15,357 nucleotides of DNA from Aquirufa sp. (GTDB taxonomy: Bacteria > Bacteroidota > Bacteroidia > Cytophagales > Spirosomataceae): assembly GCA_030833145.1 (NCBI GenBank), contig JAURHT010000037.1:1-15357 (forward strand), read 5' to 3'. Shown piece by piece: positions 1-8,116 of the stretch; position 1 is the first letter of the stretch; every line of letters starts with the position of its first letter. The notes under the pieces were generated by a model. The model had not been told where the DNA came from. It ran no database searches and saw nothing but the letters and a program-made list of their open reading frames with translations. A program made the translations under genes and the position numbers.

Positions 1-337
1 CCGGGAGTTTAAATACTTCGCGCAGGTCTTTCAAGCGATTCGAATTGAGGTGAATCAAGAGTTGGCTGTGATAGAAGAATTTTTAGCGCAGGCCCCGGCG
101 ATTTTGAAGCCGGAAGGAAGGCTAGTGATTATGTCCTTTCATTCGTTAGAAGATCGCCTAGTAAAGAATTTTATTAAGGCAGGAAATGTGCAGGGGAAAG
201 AGGATAAAGATTTGTTTGGGGTGGTGCATCGCCCACTCGAGTCTGTGATTCGTAAGCCGATTACGGCCTCAGAAGAAGAATTGAAATTGAACCCGCGCTC
301 CCGTAGTGCGAAATTAAGAATAGCGTCTAAATTATAA
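1..337 (+). CDS. rsmH: 16S rRNA (cytosine1402-N4)-methyltransferase RsmH, C-terminal part
   Basis: This is the 3' end of a gene that begins before the window. The frame is open from base 2, so the GTG at 50 is an internal codon and not the start. RsmH uses S-adenosylmethionine to methylate N4 of C1402 in the decoding centre of 16S rRNA. The visible ~111 residues carry the family's C-terminal signatures: FQAIRIEVN near the window edge, then [11 protein letters not shown], and the closing [10 protein letters not shown] stretch, where the family usually reads NPRARSAKLR. The gene is the usual first or second member of dcw clusters, and the FtsL-like gene starts one base after its stop codon, which supports co-transcription. 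The truncation comes only from the window edge. The identification rests on motifs plus position and is firm. Confidence 0.95.
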   Translation, partial: REFKYFAQVFQAIRIEVNQELAVIEEFLAQAPAILKPEGRLVIMSFHSLEDRLVKNFIKAGNVQGKEDKDLFGVVHRPLESVIRKPITASEEELKLNPRSRSAKLRIASKL

Positions 338-338
338 T

Positions 339-722
339 ATGGCAACACCCATCGAACCGACAGAAGCAGGGCCTAAGCGAATCTCTTCGCCTAAGAAGGA
401 AGGGATTTTCGATTCCATTTTTAATATCGATTATTTCACGGGAGGCGAATTGCCGGTGATGTGGGTAAAACGCATTGCTTTTGTGGCTTTTTTGACCCTA
501 ATCAACATTTATTATTCGATGCTGGCTGACGGTAAGTTGCACCAAATTCAAAAAGAAAAGAGTGCGCTAGAGGAAGATCGCGCTGATTATACTACGCAAA
601 AAGCGGAATATATGAAGGTGAGCAAGCAAACGAATTTGGAAGAGACATTAAAGCGTTATCAAATCGGGGTGAGTACGCTTCCACCCACTAAAATCATCAT
701 TCAAGTCAATAAAGAGCAATAA
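339..722 (+). CDS. ftsL: FtsL-like cell division protein
   Basis: This is a small bitopic membrane protein of 127 residues. It has a polar N-terminal cytoplasmic part (about 1-42, including a basic patch PKRISSPKK), a single membrane span at about 43-61, and a charged, probably coiled-coil periplasmic segment at about 66-95. It ends in a short tail. This matches the architecture of FtsL, which bridges FtsB/FtsQ to the FtsW-FtsI synthase at the septum. Sequence conservation of FtsL is poor, so the call depends on size, topology and its slot between rsmH and ftsI. It starts one base after the rsmH stop, and its TAA overlaps the ftsI ATG (TAATG). The N-terminal extension before the span is long compared with E. 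coli FtsL, as I recall for Bacteroidota versions. Confidence 0.8.
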   Translation: MATPIEPTEAGPKRISSPKKEGIFDSIFNIDYFTGGELPVMWVKRIAFVAFLTLINIYYSMLADGKLHQIQKEKSALEEDRADYTTQKAEYMKVSKQTNLEETLKRYQIGVSTLPPTKIIIQVNKEQ

Positions 723-2872
723 TGGCGAAGGAGAAAAGACCTAATATTCGGGGCTTAATTACGAGACGTTTTTACACGTTTTTTATCATCATTTTGGCTG
801 TATTCTTGTACCTACTGTTCAGTTTGTATAAAGTGGTGGTGCTGAAAGGGCCTAAGTTTCGTTCAGAAGCGATGGCGACTTATGTGAAAAAACGGAAGAT
901 CGAAGCTACGCGTGGTAATATCTATTCGGATGATGGAAGTTTGCTTTCTACCACTTTACCTAAATACCGCTTAGGGATGGATCCCTCTGTTTTAACGGGG
1001 AATGCGAAGGCAGATGAATTCTATAAACAACATATTGATGGCTTAGCGGCGGCGTTATCTAACTTCTTTAAGGATCGCACGGCGGAAGAATACAAGGAAA
1101 AGATTGCGGCAGCCAGACGCAGTGGTCGGACCTATTTGCTATTGAATAATCGCTTGTTAGACTTCCAAGAAAAGAAAAAAGTATTGAGTTTCCCTTTGTT
1201 TAAAGAGGCTAAAAATTCCAATAAATCAGGGGTCGTTTTTGATAAGATTAATGTGCGTTACGCACCCTTTGGCCAAATGGCCTATCGTACCGTGGGGTAT
1301 TTGAAGGATCTACGAGATAAGGGACGTGTGGGTATTGAGAATAGTTTTGATAAAGAGTTGCGCGGAGAGTTTGGAGAGGGGATGTATGAGAAAATGGATA
1401 ATAATACCTGGCGTCCGGAGCCCGGCGATGAGCCTAAGTTGCCGGTAGCAGGGGTGGATTTGCACTCGACTTTGGACATTAATATTCAAGAGATTGTGGA
1501 ATCTGCGCTACTAAATGGGATGAAAATCTTTAAAGGTAATTATGCAGTGGCGATTGTAATGGAGACCAAGACGGGTAAAATTAAAGCCTTGTCGAACATC
1601 GCGGCTAATCCACTTTCGCCCACAGGCTATTCAGAAACCTATAATTACGCTTTACTTGAAGCGCGTGATCCAGGTTCCGTTTTTAAATTGCCTTCGATTA
1701 TGGCGGTGTTGGAAGAGAAAAACTATCCATTGACGAAGATGGTCAATACCGGTGACGGTAAGTTTCGTCTTTACAATGGGGTGATGTCAGATTCTCATCC
1801 ACTAGGGACCATTTCTTTAGAACAAGTGATTGAAAGCTCTTCCAATGTGGGAACGATGAAATTGGTTCAGGAGGCTTTTGGGACAACGAATAACGAGAAG
1901 TTTTACAATTATTTGAAGAAATACCATTTAATTGAATCGCTCGATTTTCAATTAAAACCGAGTAGAAAACCGGTCTTCCCGGTGCCTTCTAAATGGGATG
2001 GATTACAATTATTATGGTCGTCTGTGGGATATTCGACGCAGTATACGCCATTGCAAATTTTGGCTTTCTACAACGCTATCGCGAATAATGGTTACTGGAT
2101 TCAGCCCATTATTGTGAGTAAGGCAACGCGTGGTGATGAAGTGGTGACGGATTATATGGCTTCACAGGTGCGTGATTCGAAGCCATTGTGCTCACCAGAG
2201 ACTTTACAGAAACTGAAAATTATGTTAGAGGGGGTAGTAACGAAAGGAACCGCGAATAACATCAAAGGTTCTGTTTATGGTATTGCCGGCAAAACGGGTA
2301 CAGCCCAACGTACCGTAACGGGGGCTAAAGGCTACCGTAAGGGGAATTATTACACGACTTTTGCTGGTTATTTCCCTGTCAAAAATCCAAAATATACCAT
2401 GATTATCGCGGTTGATGAACCGAAAGGTAGCGCTGAAGGCACCTATGCCCGTCAGGTTACCGCTCCGGTGTTTAAAGAAATTTCGGATCGCATCTATTTG
2501 CGCGATATGAAATTACAGCAAACGCTGCGCGGTTATTTACCTGATTCATTGAATAAAAACAAGTTAGCACATACCATTCACCCAGCAGATCAAAATATTT
2601 TATTCTCTCATTTAGGATTGCCTAAAGTGGAGGAAAACGGGCAGTGGTTAAACTTTAATTTAGAGAAGAAGACGGTTAGAAATCAGGCCATGACGATGGC
2701 TCCTAAAACAGTTCCTAATGTAGTAGGCATGAATTTGCGTGATGCCTTATTTGCATTAGAAAATAAAGGATTAAAAGTGCGGGCGAATGGTTTTGGGACG
2801 GTGACTAATCAATCGATTCCGGCTGGATCAGCTGATGCAAAAAATAGTTTAGTCTTCATTCAATTGCATTAA
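722..2872 (+). CDS. ftsI: Septal peptidoglycan transpeptidase FtsI (PBP3) with PASTA domain
   Basis: A class B penicillin-binding protein of 716 residues that cross-links septal peptidoglycan as the partner of FtsW. A short basic cytoplasmic tail is followed by one membrane span (about 17-38). The PBP dimerisation region starts with RGNIYSDDG (about 64-72). The transpeptidase domain has all three active-site motifs: SVFK with the nucleophile Ser319 and Lys322, SSN at 373-375, and KTGT at 524-527. One PASTA domain fills the C-terminus (about 663-716, starting TVPNVVGM). The start codon overlaps the stop of the FtsL-like gene, so translational coupling is likely. PASTA domains on division PBPs are best known from Gram-positives, but I recall them as usual for FtsI of Bacteroidota. 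Nothing appears broken. Confidence 0.95.
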   Translation: MAKEKRPNIRGLITRRFYTFFIIILAVFLYLLFSLYKVVVLKGPKFRSEAMATYVKKRKIEATRGNIYSDDGSLLSTTLPKYRLGMDPSVLTGNAKADEFYKQHIDGLAAALSNFFKDRTAEEYKEKIAAARRSGRTYLLLNNRLLDFQEKKKVLSFPLFKEAKNSNKSGVVFDKINVRYAPFGQMAYRTVGYLKDLRDKGRVGIENSFDKELRGEFGEGMYEKMDNNTWRPEPGDEPKLPVAGVDLHSTLDINIQEIVESALLNGMKIFKGNYAVAIVMETKTGKIKALSNIAANPLSPTGYSETYNYALLEARDPGSVFKLPSIMAVLEEKNYPLTKMVNTGDGKFRLYNGVMSDSHPLGTISLEQVIESSSNVGTMKLVQEAFGTTNNEKFYNYLKKYHLIESLDFQLKPSRKPVFPVPSKWDGLQLLWSSVGYSTQYTPLQILAFYNAIANNGYWIQPIIVSKATRGDEVVTDYMASQVRDSKPLCSPETLQKLKIMLEGVVTKGTANNIKGSVYGIAGKTGTAQRTVTGAKGYRKGNYYTTFAGYFPVKNPKYTMIIAVDEPKGSAEGTYARQVTAPVFKEISDRIYLRDMKLQQTLRGYLPDSLNKNKLAHTIHPADQNILFSHLGLPKVEENGQWLNFNLEKKTVRNQAMTMAPKTVPNVVGMNLRDALFALENKGLKVRANGFGTVTNQSIPAGSADAKNSLVFIQLH

Positions 2873-2873
2873 G

Positions 2874-4292
2874 ATGGCACAAATCACCCTATTCCCAGGA
2901 ACGGATATTCAGCATTTGTGCTTTGATTCACGACAGGCTACGGCAGGTTCTATTTTCTTCGCGATTCCAGGTACCCAGGTAGATGGGCATTCGTTTTTGT
3001 CTCAAGTATATGCCCAAGGTTGCAAGCACTGGGTGGTGGAAAAGGTTCCGACTGAACTTCCAGCCGATGTGACTTGTGTCCAGGTGCCAGATTCGAATCA
3101 AGCTTTAGCGGAGGCTGCGGCAGAATTTTTTGGCCATCCTTCCAAGAAACTGAAATTAGTGGGGATAACAGGTACTAATGGGAAAACTACCACGGTAACC
3201 CTGCTATTTGAATTGTTCAAGCGCCTGGGTCATCGCTGCGGATTGATTTCGACGGTGGTGAATAAGATTGAAGATAAAATTATTCCTTCGACGCATACTA
3301 CCCCTGACGCGTTGAGCTTGAATGCCTTGTTAGCCGATATGGTTGCGGCAGGGTGCAGCCACGCCTTTATGGAGGTGAGTTCACATGCAGTGGTACAAAA
3401 GCGCATTCACGCGGTCCAATTTTCCGGTGCTATTTTCTCGAATATCACCCGCGATCACTTGGACTTTCACGAGACATTTGACGAATACATTAAGGCCAAA
3501 AAAGGTTTCTTCGACGCCCTCCCCTCATCAGCATTCGCGTTAACAAACGTAGATGACAAGCGCGGAATGGTGATGTTGCAGAACACGGCGGCAAAGAAAT
3601 ACGGCTTCGGCTTATTGAATGCGGCAGACTTTAAGGCGAAGATTATCAGCAACGGCGTAGGCGGTTTGCAATTAGAGATTGATCACCAGCAAGTACATGC
3701 GCAATTGATTGGGACTTTCAATGCCTACAATTTGTTGGGAATATACGCAGCGGCGCTTTTATTAGGCGAGGAATCACATGAAGTATTAGTGCAGATTTCG
3801 GCCCTCAAAACGGCTCCGGGTCGATTCGAGCAATTAGCTGGTTCTCAAAATAAAATGGGGATCGTGGATTATGCGCACACGCCGGATGCCTTGGAAAATG
3901 TGCTGAAGACGATTCAAACGATTCGTGATAAATCACAACGCATCATTACAGTAGTGGGTTGTGGTGGAAATCGAGATGCAGGGAAACGTCCGATAATGGC
4001 AGAGTTAGCGGCTAAATACAGTGATTCCGTGGTATTGACTTCAGATAATCCGCGCAAGGAAGATCCGGAATTGATTTTAGATCAAATGGAGGCAGGAGTC
4101 CCGGCTGAATTAAAATCCAAAGTACATCGCGTTTCGGATCGCAAGGAAGGTATTTTTTATGCGGTAAGGGAATTAGCTGCCGCGGGAGACATCATTTTAG
4201 TGGCAGGTAAAGGCCATGAAAATTACCAAGATATACAAGGTGTTAAATACGACTTTGACGATAAAATAGTCCTGGGGGAGGCATTTAGCTAA
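2874..4292 (+). CDS. murE: UDP-MurNAc-L-Ala-D-Glu : meso-diaminopimelate ligase MurE
   Basis: A cytoplasmic Mur ligase of 472 residues that adds the third stem-peptide residue to the peptidoglycan precursor using ATP. The P-loop GTNGKTT spans 100-106. The region that carries the carbamylated lysine of Mur ligases reads YIKAKKGFF, with Lys209 the best candidate. The C-terminal specificity motif DNPR is at 391-394, which in this family marks enzymes that use meso-diaminopimelate; lysine-adding enzymes have a different motif. It ends with the usual AGKGHE segment. The start lies one base after the ftsI stop. The protein is slightly shorter than the E. coli enzyme (about 495), and the shortening is at the N-terminus, where MAQITLFPG leads quickly into the conserved FDSRQ. 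The same QITLFP string begins the AroA protein downstream. Confidence 0.96.
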   Translation: MAQITLFPGTDIQHLCFDSRQATAGSIFFAIPGTQVDGHSFLSQVYAQGCKHWVVEKVPTELPADVTCVQVPDSNQALAEAAAEFFGHPSKKLKLVGITGTNGKTTTVTLLFELFKRLGHRCGLISTVVNKIEDKIIPSTHTTPDALSLNALLADMVAAGCSHAFMEVSSHAVVQKRIHAVQFSGAIFSNITRDHLDFHETFDEYIKAKKGFFDALPSSAFALTNVDDKRGMVMLQNTAAKKYGFGLLNAADFKAKIISNGVGGLQLEIDHQQVHAQLIGTFNAYNLLGIYAAALLLGEESHEVLVQISALKTAPGRFEQLAGSQNKMGIVDYAHTPDALENVLKTIQTIRDKSQRIITVVGCGGNRDAGKRPIMAELAAKYSDSVVLTSDNPRKEDPELILDQMEAGVPAELKSKVHRVSDRKEGIFYAVRELAAAGDIILVAGKGHENYQDIQGVKYDFDDKIVLGEAFS

Positions 4293-4343
4293 GTTTGAAT
4301 TCCCCTCGATTTTTTGCAATTTTATAAATTAAAACCCATTTAG

Positions 4344-5528
4344 ATGCTTTATTACCTCTTCGAATACTTAGACAAGACCTTGAATATTCCGGGAGCCGGC
4401 GTGTTTCAATACATTACGTTCCGTGCATTTGCGGCAATCATTACGTCTTTAGGTATTGCAGCGATTTGGGGTAAGTCGGTGATCTACCGTTTGCAAAGAC
4501 TGCAAATTGGAGAGGAAATTCGGGATTTAGGTTTAGAAGGCCAAATGGCTAAAAAAGGCACTCCTACGATGGGAGGCTTCATTATTTTGTTGTCTTTATT
4601 GATCCCTACCCTACTTTTTTCGAAGGTGACGAACGTGTACATTGTTCTATTAGTTACTTCGGCTATTTGGTTAGGCGCGGTGGGTTTTGCAGATGATTAC
4701 ATCAAAGTATTCAAGAAAAATAAAGAAGGTTTATCGGGTAAATTTAAGGTGGTTGGCCAAATCGGTCTTGGAATCATTGTTGGCCTAACGATGTATTTTA
4801 ACCAACACATTAAAGTACGTGAATTTGCGGCGGACGGAACCTTTGTGGATCATAAATCGCTTTTGACGACGGTTCCTTTCATGAAGGACAATCAGTTCGA
4901 TTACAATATGTTATTGCCTAGTTTCATTCCGGATGAATACGTGTGGATTGTCTATGTATTAGTGGTTATTTTCATCATTACAGCGGTTTCGAATGGCGCG
5001 AATATCACGGATGGAATTGATGGATTGGCAGCAGGAACGTCGGTGATTATCGGTATTGCTTTGGCCATCTTAGCTTATGTATCTGGTAACAAGGTAATTT
5101 CCCAATATTTAAATGTGATGTTTATTCCAAATTCGGGGGAGCTCGCCGTCTTTTGTGCGGCCTTCGTAGGGGCTTGTATCGGATTCCTTTGGTATAACGC
5201 GTATCCGGCCCAGGTATTTATGGGTGATACAGGTAGTTTAATGCTAGGTGGAGTTATCGCTACTTTAGCAATTGTGATCCGCAAGGAGATGCTGATTCCC
5301 GTTTTGTGTGGCATTTTCTTAATCGAGAATTTATCCGTCATCATTCAGGTGGCCTATTTTAAATATACGAAACGCAAGTATGGGGAGGGGCGCCGCGTCT
5401 TTTTGATGTCGCCTTTGCATCACCATTTTCAAAAGAAAAATTACCACGAATCGAAGATCGTTATTCGTTTCTTAATCGTGGGGATCATCTTAGCCGTTTT
5501 ATCATTAGTCACTTTAAAATTGCGTTAA
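4344..5528 (+). CDS. mraY: Phospho-N-acetylmuramoyl-pentapeptide transferase MraY
   Basis: A polytopic membrane enzyme of 394 residues. It transfers phospho-MurNAc-pentapeptide from UDP to undecaprenyl phosphate and so makes lipid I on the cytoplasmic face. Visible signatures are the aspartate pair in FADDYIK (Asp117-Asp118), [12 protein letters not shown] (220-231, with Asp223 and Asp226), MGDTGS (293-298) and the triple histidine of PLHHHF (359-361). About ten hydrophobic segments fit the family. The N-terminus MLYYLFEYL is typical of Bacteroidota MraY and fixes the ATG. A 51-base AT-rich gap separates it from murE, the largest gap within the wall genes here. I found no convincing promoter or terminator in it. 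The gene that normally follows, murD, is absent. Confidence 0.97.
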   Translation: MLYYLFEYLDKTLNIPGAGVFQYITFRAFAAIITSLGIAAIWGKSVIYRLQRLQIGEEIRDLGLEGQMAKKGTPTMGGFIILLSLLIPTLLFSKVTNVYIVLLVTSAIWLGAVGFADDYIKVFKKNKEGLSGKFKVVGQIGLGIIVGLTMYFNQHIKVREFAADGTFVDHKSLLTTVPFMKDNQFDYNMLLPSFIPDEYVWIVYVLVVIFIITAVSNGANITDGIDGLAAGTSVIIGIALAILAYVSGNKVISQYLNVMFIPNSGELAVFCAAFVGACIGFLWYNAYPAQVFMGDTGSLMLGGVIATLAIVIRKEMLIPVLCGIFLIENLSVIIQVAYFKYTKRKYGEGRRVFLMSPLHHHFQKKNYHESKIVIRFLIVGIILAVLSLVTLKLR

Positions 5529-5541
5529 TCGCAAACCTGTT

Positions 5542-6780
5542 TTGAGTCAAATTACTTTATTTCCACGTTCGTCGTCTTTTTCAGAAATTATCCCTTTGCC
5601 TGCTTCTAAATCAGAAAGCAATCGGGCTTTAGTGATCAATGCTTTAGCCAATGGAACGATTGATAATCTTTCCAATCTAGCGGAGGCGCGTGATACGCAA
5701 ACAATGATTCGCTTGTTATCGGAGAATGGTCCGGAGGCTGATGTGTTAGACGCGGGAACAACGATGCGTTTTTTGACTGCTTATTATGCGGTAACAGGTG
5801 CGACAAAAAAAATGACGGGAACACCTCGCATGTGCGAGCGCCCGATCGGAATTTTAGTAGATGCATTACGCACCTTGGGAGCTGATATCACCTATTTGAA
5901 CCAAGAGGGTTATCCTCCAATGCAATTAAATGGTTTTTCATTCCAAGGGAATAAAGAAATTTCCATCCGTGGCGATGTAAGTTCGCAGTTTATTTCTGCG
6001 ATTTTGATGGTCGCTCCTCTATTACCTGAAGGATTAAAATTGCAAATCACGGGTGCGTTAGGGTCTAAGCCTTATATCGAGATGACCTTGGCGCAGATGA
6101 AGCATTTTGGGATTCAGGCGAATACGGATTGGTCCAAAGGCACTATCGAAATACCTGCTCAGTCCTATAATTTGAGGCCATTCGCCGTAGAATCAGATTG
6201 GTCCGGTGCCAGTTATTGGTATTCGATGGTGGCTTTGTCCCCATTTGAAGATAGTTCATTGGAGCTGTTAGGCCTAAAAGAAGATTCTTTGCAAGGCGAT
6301 TCGGCAATTAAGGCGATTATGGAGCCGTTGGGTGTGAAAAGTACGTATACGGGTCGCGGTTATTTGTTGACCAAAATCCCAGCGCAAACTTCCCTCGCGT
6401 GGGACTTCACTGATTGCCCAGATTTGGCACAAACCATCTGTGTTGTGGCTGCAGTTCAGCACATTCCCTTGACTCTAACAGGTTTGGAATCCTTAAAAGT
6501 GAAGGAAACAGATCGCGTTTTAGCCTTGCAGAATGAATTAAAGAAATTAGGGGCGAGTTTAGTGGAGAAAGAAGCGAATCACCTATATGAAGTGAAAGGC
6601 GATTTCGCGGCTGTTTCTACAATCGAACCTATTGAAACCTATGATGACCACCGGATGGCGATGGCCTTTGCGCCAGTGGCCATGCAAAAAGAAATTACCT
6701 TATTGGATCCTTCGGTAGTGAATAAAAGCTACCCTAGTTTCTGGAAACACGTTTCAACCTTATTAACCTCTTCACTATGA
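5542..6780 (+). CDS. aroA: 3-phosphoshikimate 1-carboxyvinyltransferase (EPSP synthase)
   Basis: This 412-residue cytoplasmic enzyme joins phosphoenolpyruvate to shikimate-3-phosphate in aromatic amino acid synthesis. Family motifs occur in order: PASKSESNR (Lys23, Arg28), DAGTTMRF (70-77), PRMCERPIG, DVSSQFISA, the active-site aspartate in CPDLAQT (Asp294), VKETDR (Lys321, Glu322) and DDHRMAM (Arg371). It starts with TTG. No ATG lies upstream in frame near the mraY stop 13 bases away, and the first conserved motif begins at about residue 21, so a later start would cut the fold. Compared with the E. coli loop GTAMRP, this one reads GTTMRF; the proline position is known to influence glyphosate binding, so sensitivity may differ. 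Its stop overlaps the next gene's ATG (ATGA). An aroA directly after mraY is not the usual dcw order. Confidence 0.93.
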   Translation: MSQITLFPRSSSFSEIIPLPASKSESNRALVINALANGTIDNLSNLAEARDTQTMIRLLSENGPEADVLDAGTTMRFLTAYYAVTGATKKMTGTPRMCERPIGILVDALRTLGADITYLNQEGYPPMQLNGFSFQGNKEISIRGDVSSQFISAILMVAPLLPEGLKLQITGALGSKPYIEMTLAQMKHFGIQANTDWSKGTIEIPAQSYNLRPFAVESDWSGASYWYSMVALSPFEDSSLELLGLKEDSLQGDSAIKAIMEPLGVKSTYTGRGYLLTKIPAQTSLAWDFTDCPDLAQTICVVAAVQHIPLTLTGLESLKVKETDRVLALQNELKKLGASLVEKEANHLYEVKGDFAAVSTIEPIETYDDHRMAMAFAPVAMQKEITLLDPSVVNKSYPSFWKHVSTLLTSSL

Positions 6781-8051
6781 AAAAAGTATTAACGCTCGGC
6801 TTAAGCCTATTGGCTTTCGCTGGTTTTGCCCAAAAAACCATTTTACATTGTGGCTCACTCATCGACGTGAAAACGCAAACAGTCTTAAAAAACCGTTCCA
6901 TTGTGGTGGAAGGAAAGAAAATTGTGGCTGTTTCAGAAGGCTACTTGAGCCCCGCTAAAGGCGATGTGGTGATCAATTTAAAAGATAGAACGGTGATGCC
7001 GGGATTGATCGATTCACACGTACACTTGGAGTCAGAAACGAATCCAGGGGCGTATTTAGATCGCTTTGTGAAAAACCCAGGTGATGTAGCTTACCAAGCT
7101 TTAGGCTATGCGAAGAAGAATTTAATGGCTGGATTTACGACGGTGCGTGATTTAGGCGGCACCCATGTGGTGATTAGTCTGCGCAACGCAATCAATAAAG
7201 GTGTGGTGGAAGGTCCACGCATTTTTACGGCAGGAGTTACGATAGGGACAACCGGTGGACATGCAGATGATACAAACGGGATTAATGAAGCCTTTAAGAA
7301 GGATTTAGGTCCTGAAGATGGTGTTGTAAATGGCGTTGCGGATGCGGCGAAAGCAGTACGTCAGCGTTACAAGGAAGGTTCAGATTTGATTAAAATTACG
7401 GCTACGGGCGGTGTATTAAGTTATGCCAAAGATGGTTCAGGAGCTCAATTCACCGATGAAGAAGTGCGTGCCATCGTTCAAACAGCGAAAGACTACGGTT
7501 TTAAAGTGGCTGCTCATGCTCACGGGAAAGAAGGAATGAAGCGTGCCGTTTTGGGAGGCGTTTCTTCGATCGAACACGGAACCTATATGGATGAAGAGGT
7601 GATGGAATTGATGAAAAAAATGGGAACCTATTACGTACCTACCGTCATTGCGGGTCGTTCGGTAGCTGATTCCTCTAAAATCCCGAACTACTACCCTGAA
7701 ATGGTTGCTAAGAAAGCAGCTGCGATTGGGCCAATCATTCAAGGAACTTTTGGCAAAGCATATAAAGCCGGAGTGAAGATTGCGTTTGGGACGGATGCAG
7801 GCGTTTTTGGTCACGGAAAAAATGGTTATGAATTCATTTTAATGAACGAAGCGGGTATGCCTGTTTTAGAAGCCATTAAATCAGCGACGGTGAGTGCTGC
7901 TGATTTATTAGGCCAAAGCGATCTGATCGGATCCATCGAGCCAGGAAAGGCGGCAGACATTATTGCTGTTCCAGGAGATCCAGTAGCTGACGTTAAATTA
8001 ATGACGAAGGTGAACTTTGTGATGAAAGACGGAAAGGTCTACAAAAACTAA
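6777..8051 (+). CDS. Exported metal-dependent amidohydrolase (imidazolonepropionase-like / peptidase type)
   Basis: A 424-residue amidohydrolase-superfamily enzyme with a typical signal peptide: MKK, a hydrophobic core, and a likely cut after GFAQ near residue 19. It should act in the periplasm or outside the cell. The metal site of the TIM barrel is readable: HVH (His81, His83) after PGLID, a probable carbamylated lysine in IKITATGG (Lys206), His247 in AAHAHG, His267 in SIEHG and Asp340 in FGTDAG. This pattern resembles the imidazolonepropionase-like group that includes Xaa-Pro/Xaa-Arg dipeptidases and other N-acyl amino acid or dipeptide hydrolases. The substrate cannot be read from sequence. 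The ATG overlaps the aroA stop, so it is probably translated by coupling. A strong terminator follows at once. Confidence 0.85.
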   Translation: MKKVLTLGLSLLAFAGFAQKTILHCGSLIDVKTQTVLKNRSIVVEGKKIVAVSEGYLSPAKGDVVINLKDRTVMPGLIDSHVHLESETNPGAYLDRFVKNPGDVAYQALGYAKKNLMAGFTTVRDLGGTHVVISLRNAINKGVVEGPRIFTAGVTIGTTGGHADDTNGINEAFKKDLGPEDGVVNGVADAAKAVRQRYKEGSDLIKITATGGVLSYAKDGSGAQFTDEEVRAIVQTAKDYGFKVAAHAHGKEGMKRAVLGGVSSIEHGTYMDEEVMELMKKMGTYYVPTVIAGRSVADSSKIPNYYPEMVAKKAAAIGPIIQGTFGKAYKAGVKIAFGTDAGVFGHGKNGYEFILMNEAGMPVLEAIKSATVSAADLLGQSDLIGSIEPGKAADIIAVPGDPVADVKLMTKVNFVMKDGKVYKN

Positions 8052-8063
8052 AAATGACTAAAT

Positions 8064-8104
8064 AAAAAAGGGTCGGCTCGCATCTGCAAGTCGACCCTTT
8101 TTTT
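8064..8104. terminator. Bidirectional rho-independent terminator between convergent genes
   Basis: The left arm is 8064-8078 (A6, then GGGTCGGCT), the loop 8079-8088, and the right arm starts at 8089 (AGTCGACCC, then a run of T). Nine GC-rich pairs, one of them G-T, are extended by six A-T pairs. The A run before and the T run after let it work in both directions. It lies 12 bases after the amidohydrolase stop and 12 bases beyond the end of the opposing DUF6580-type gene, so it can serve both transcripts. Confidence 0.92.
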
Positions 8105-8116
8105 ATGCTTAAAATT

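Noticed and set aside
3490..3670. A short part of murE that seemed richer in C-ending codons than its surroundings
   Set aside because: The reading frame and family alignment run through without a break, and the shift is too small to claim recombination by eye.
4293..4343. Possible promoter between murE and mraY
   Set aside because: TTTG occurs at 4294 and 4313, but there is no TAnnTTTG box at a suitable distance, so I do not call one.
7437..7814. A long open frame on the - strand opposite the amidohydrolase gene
   Set aside because: It lies wholly within a well-supported gene, its translation shows no family motif, and its composition (many H, F and R) fits the complement of a coding sequence.
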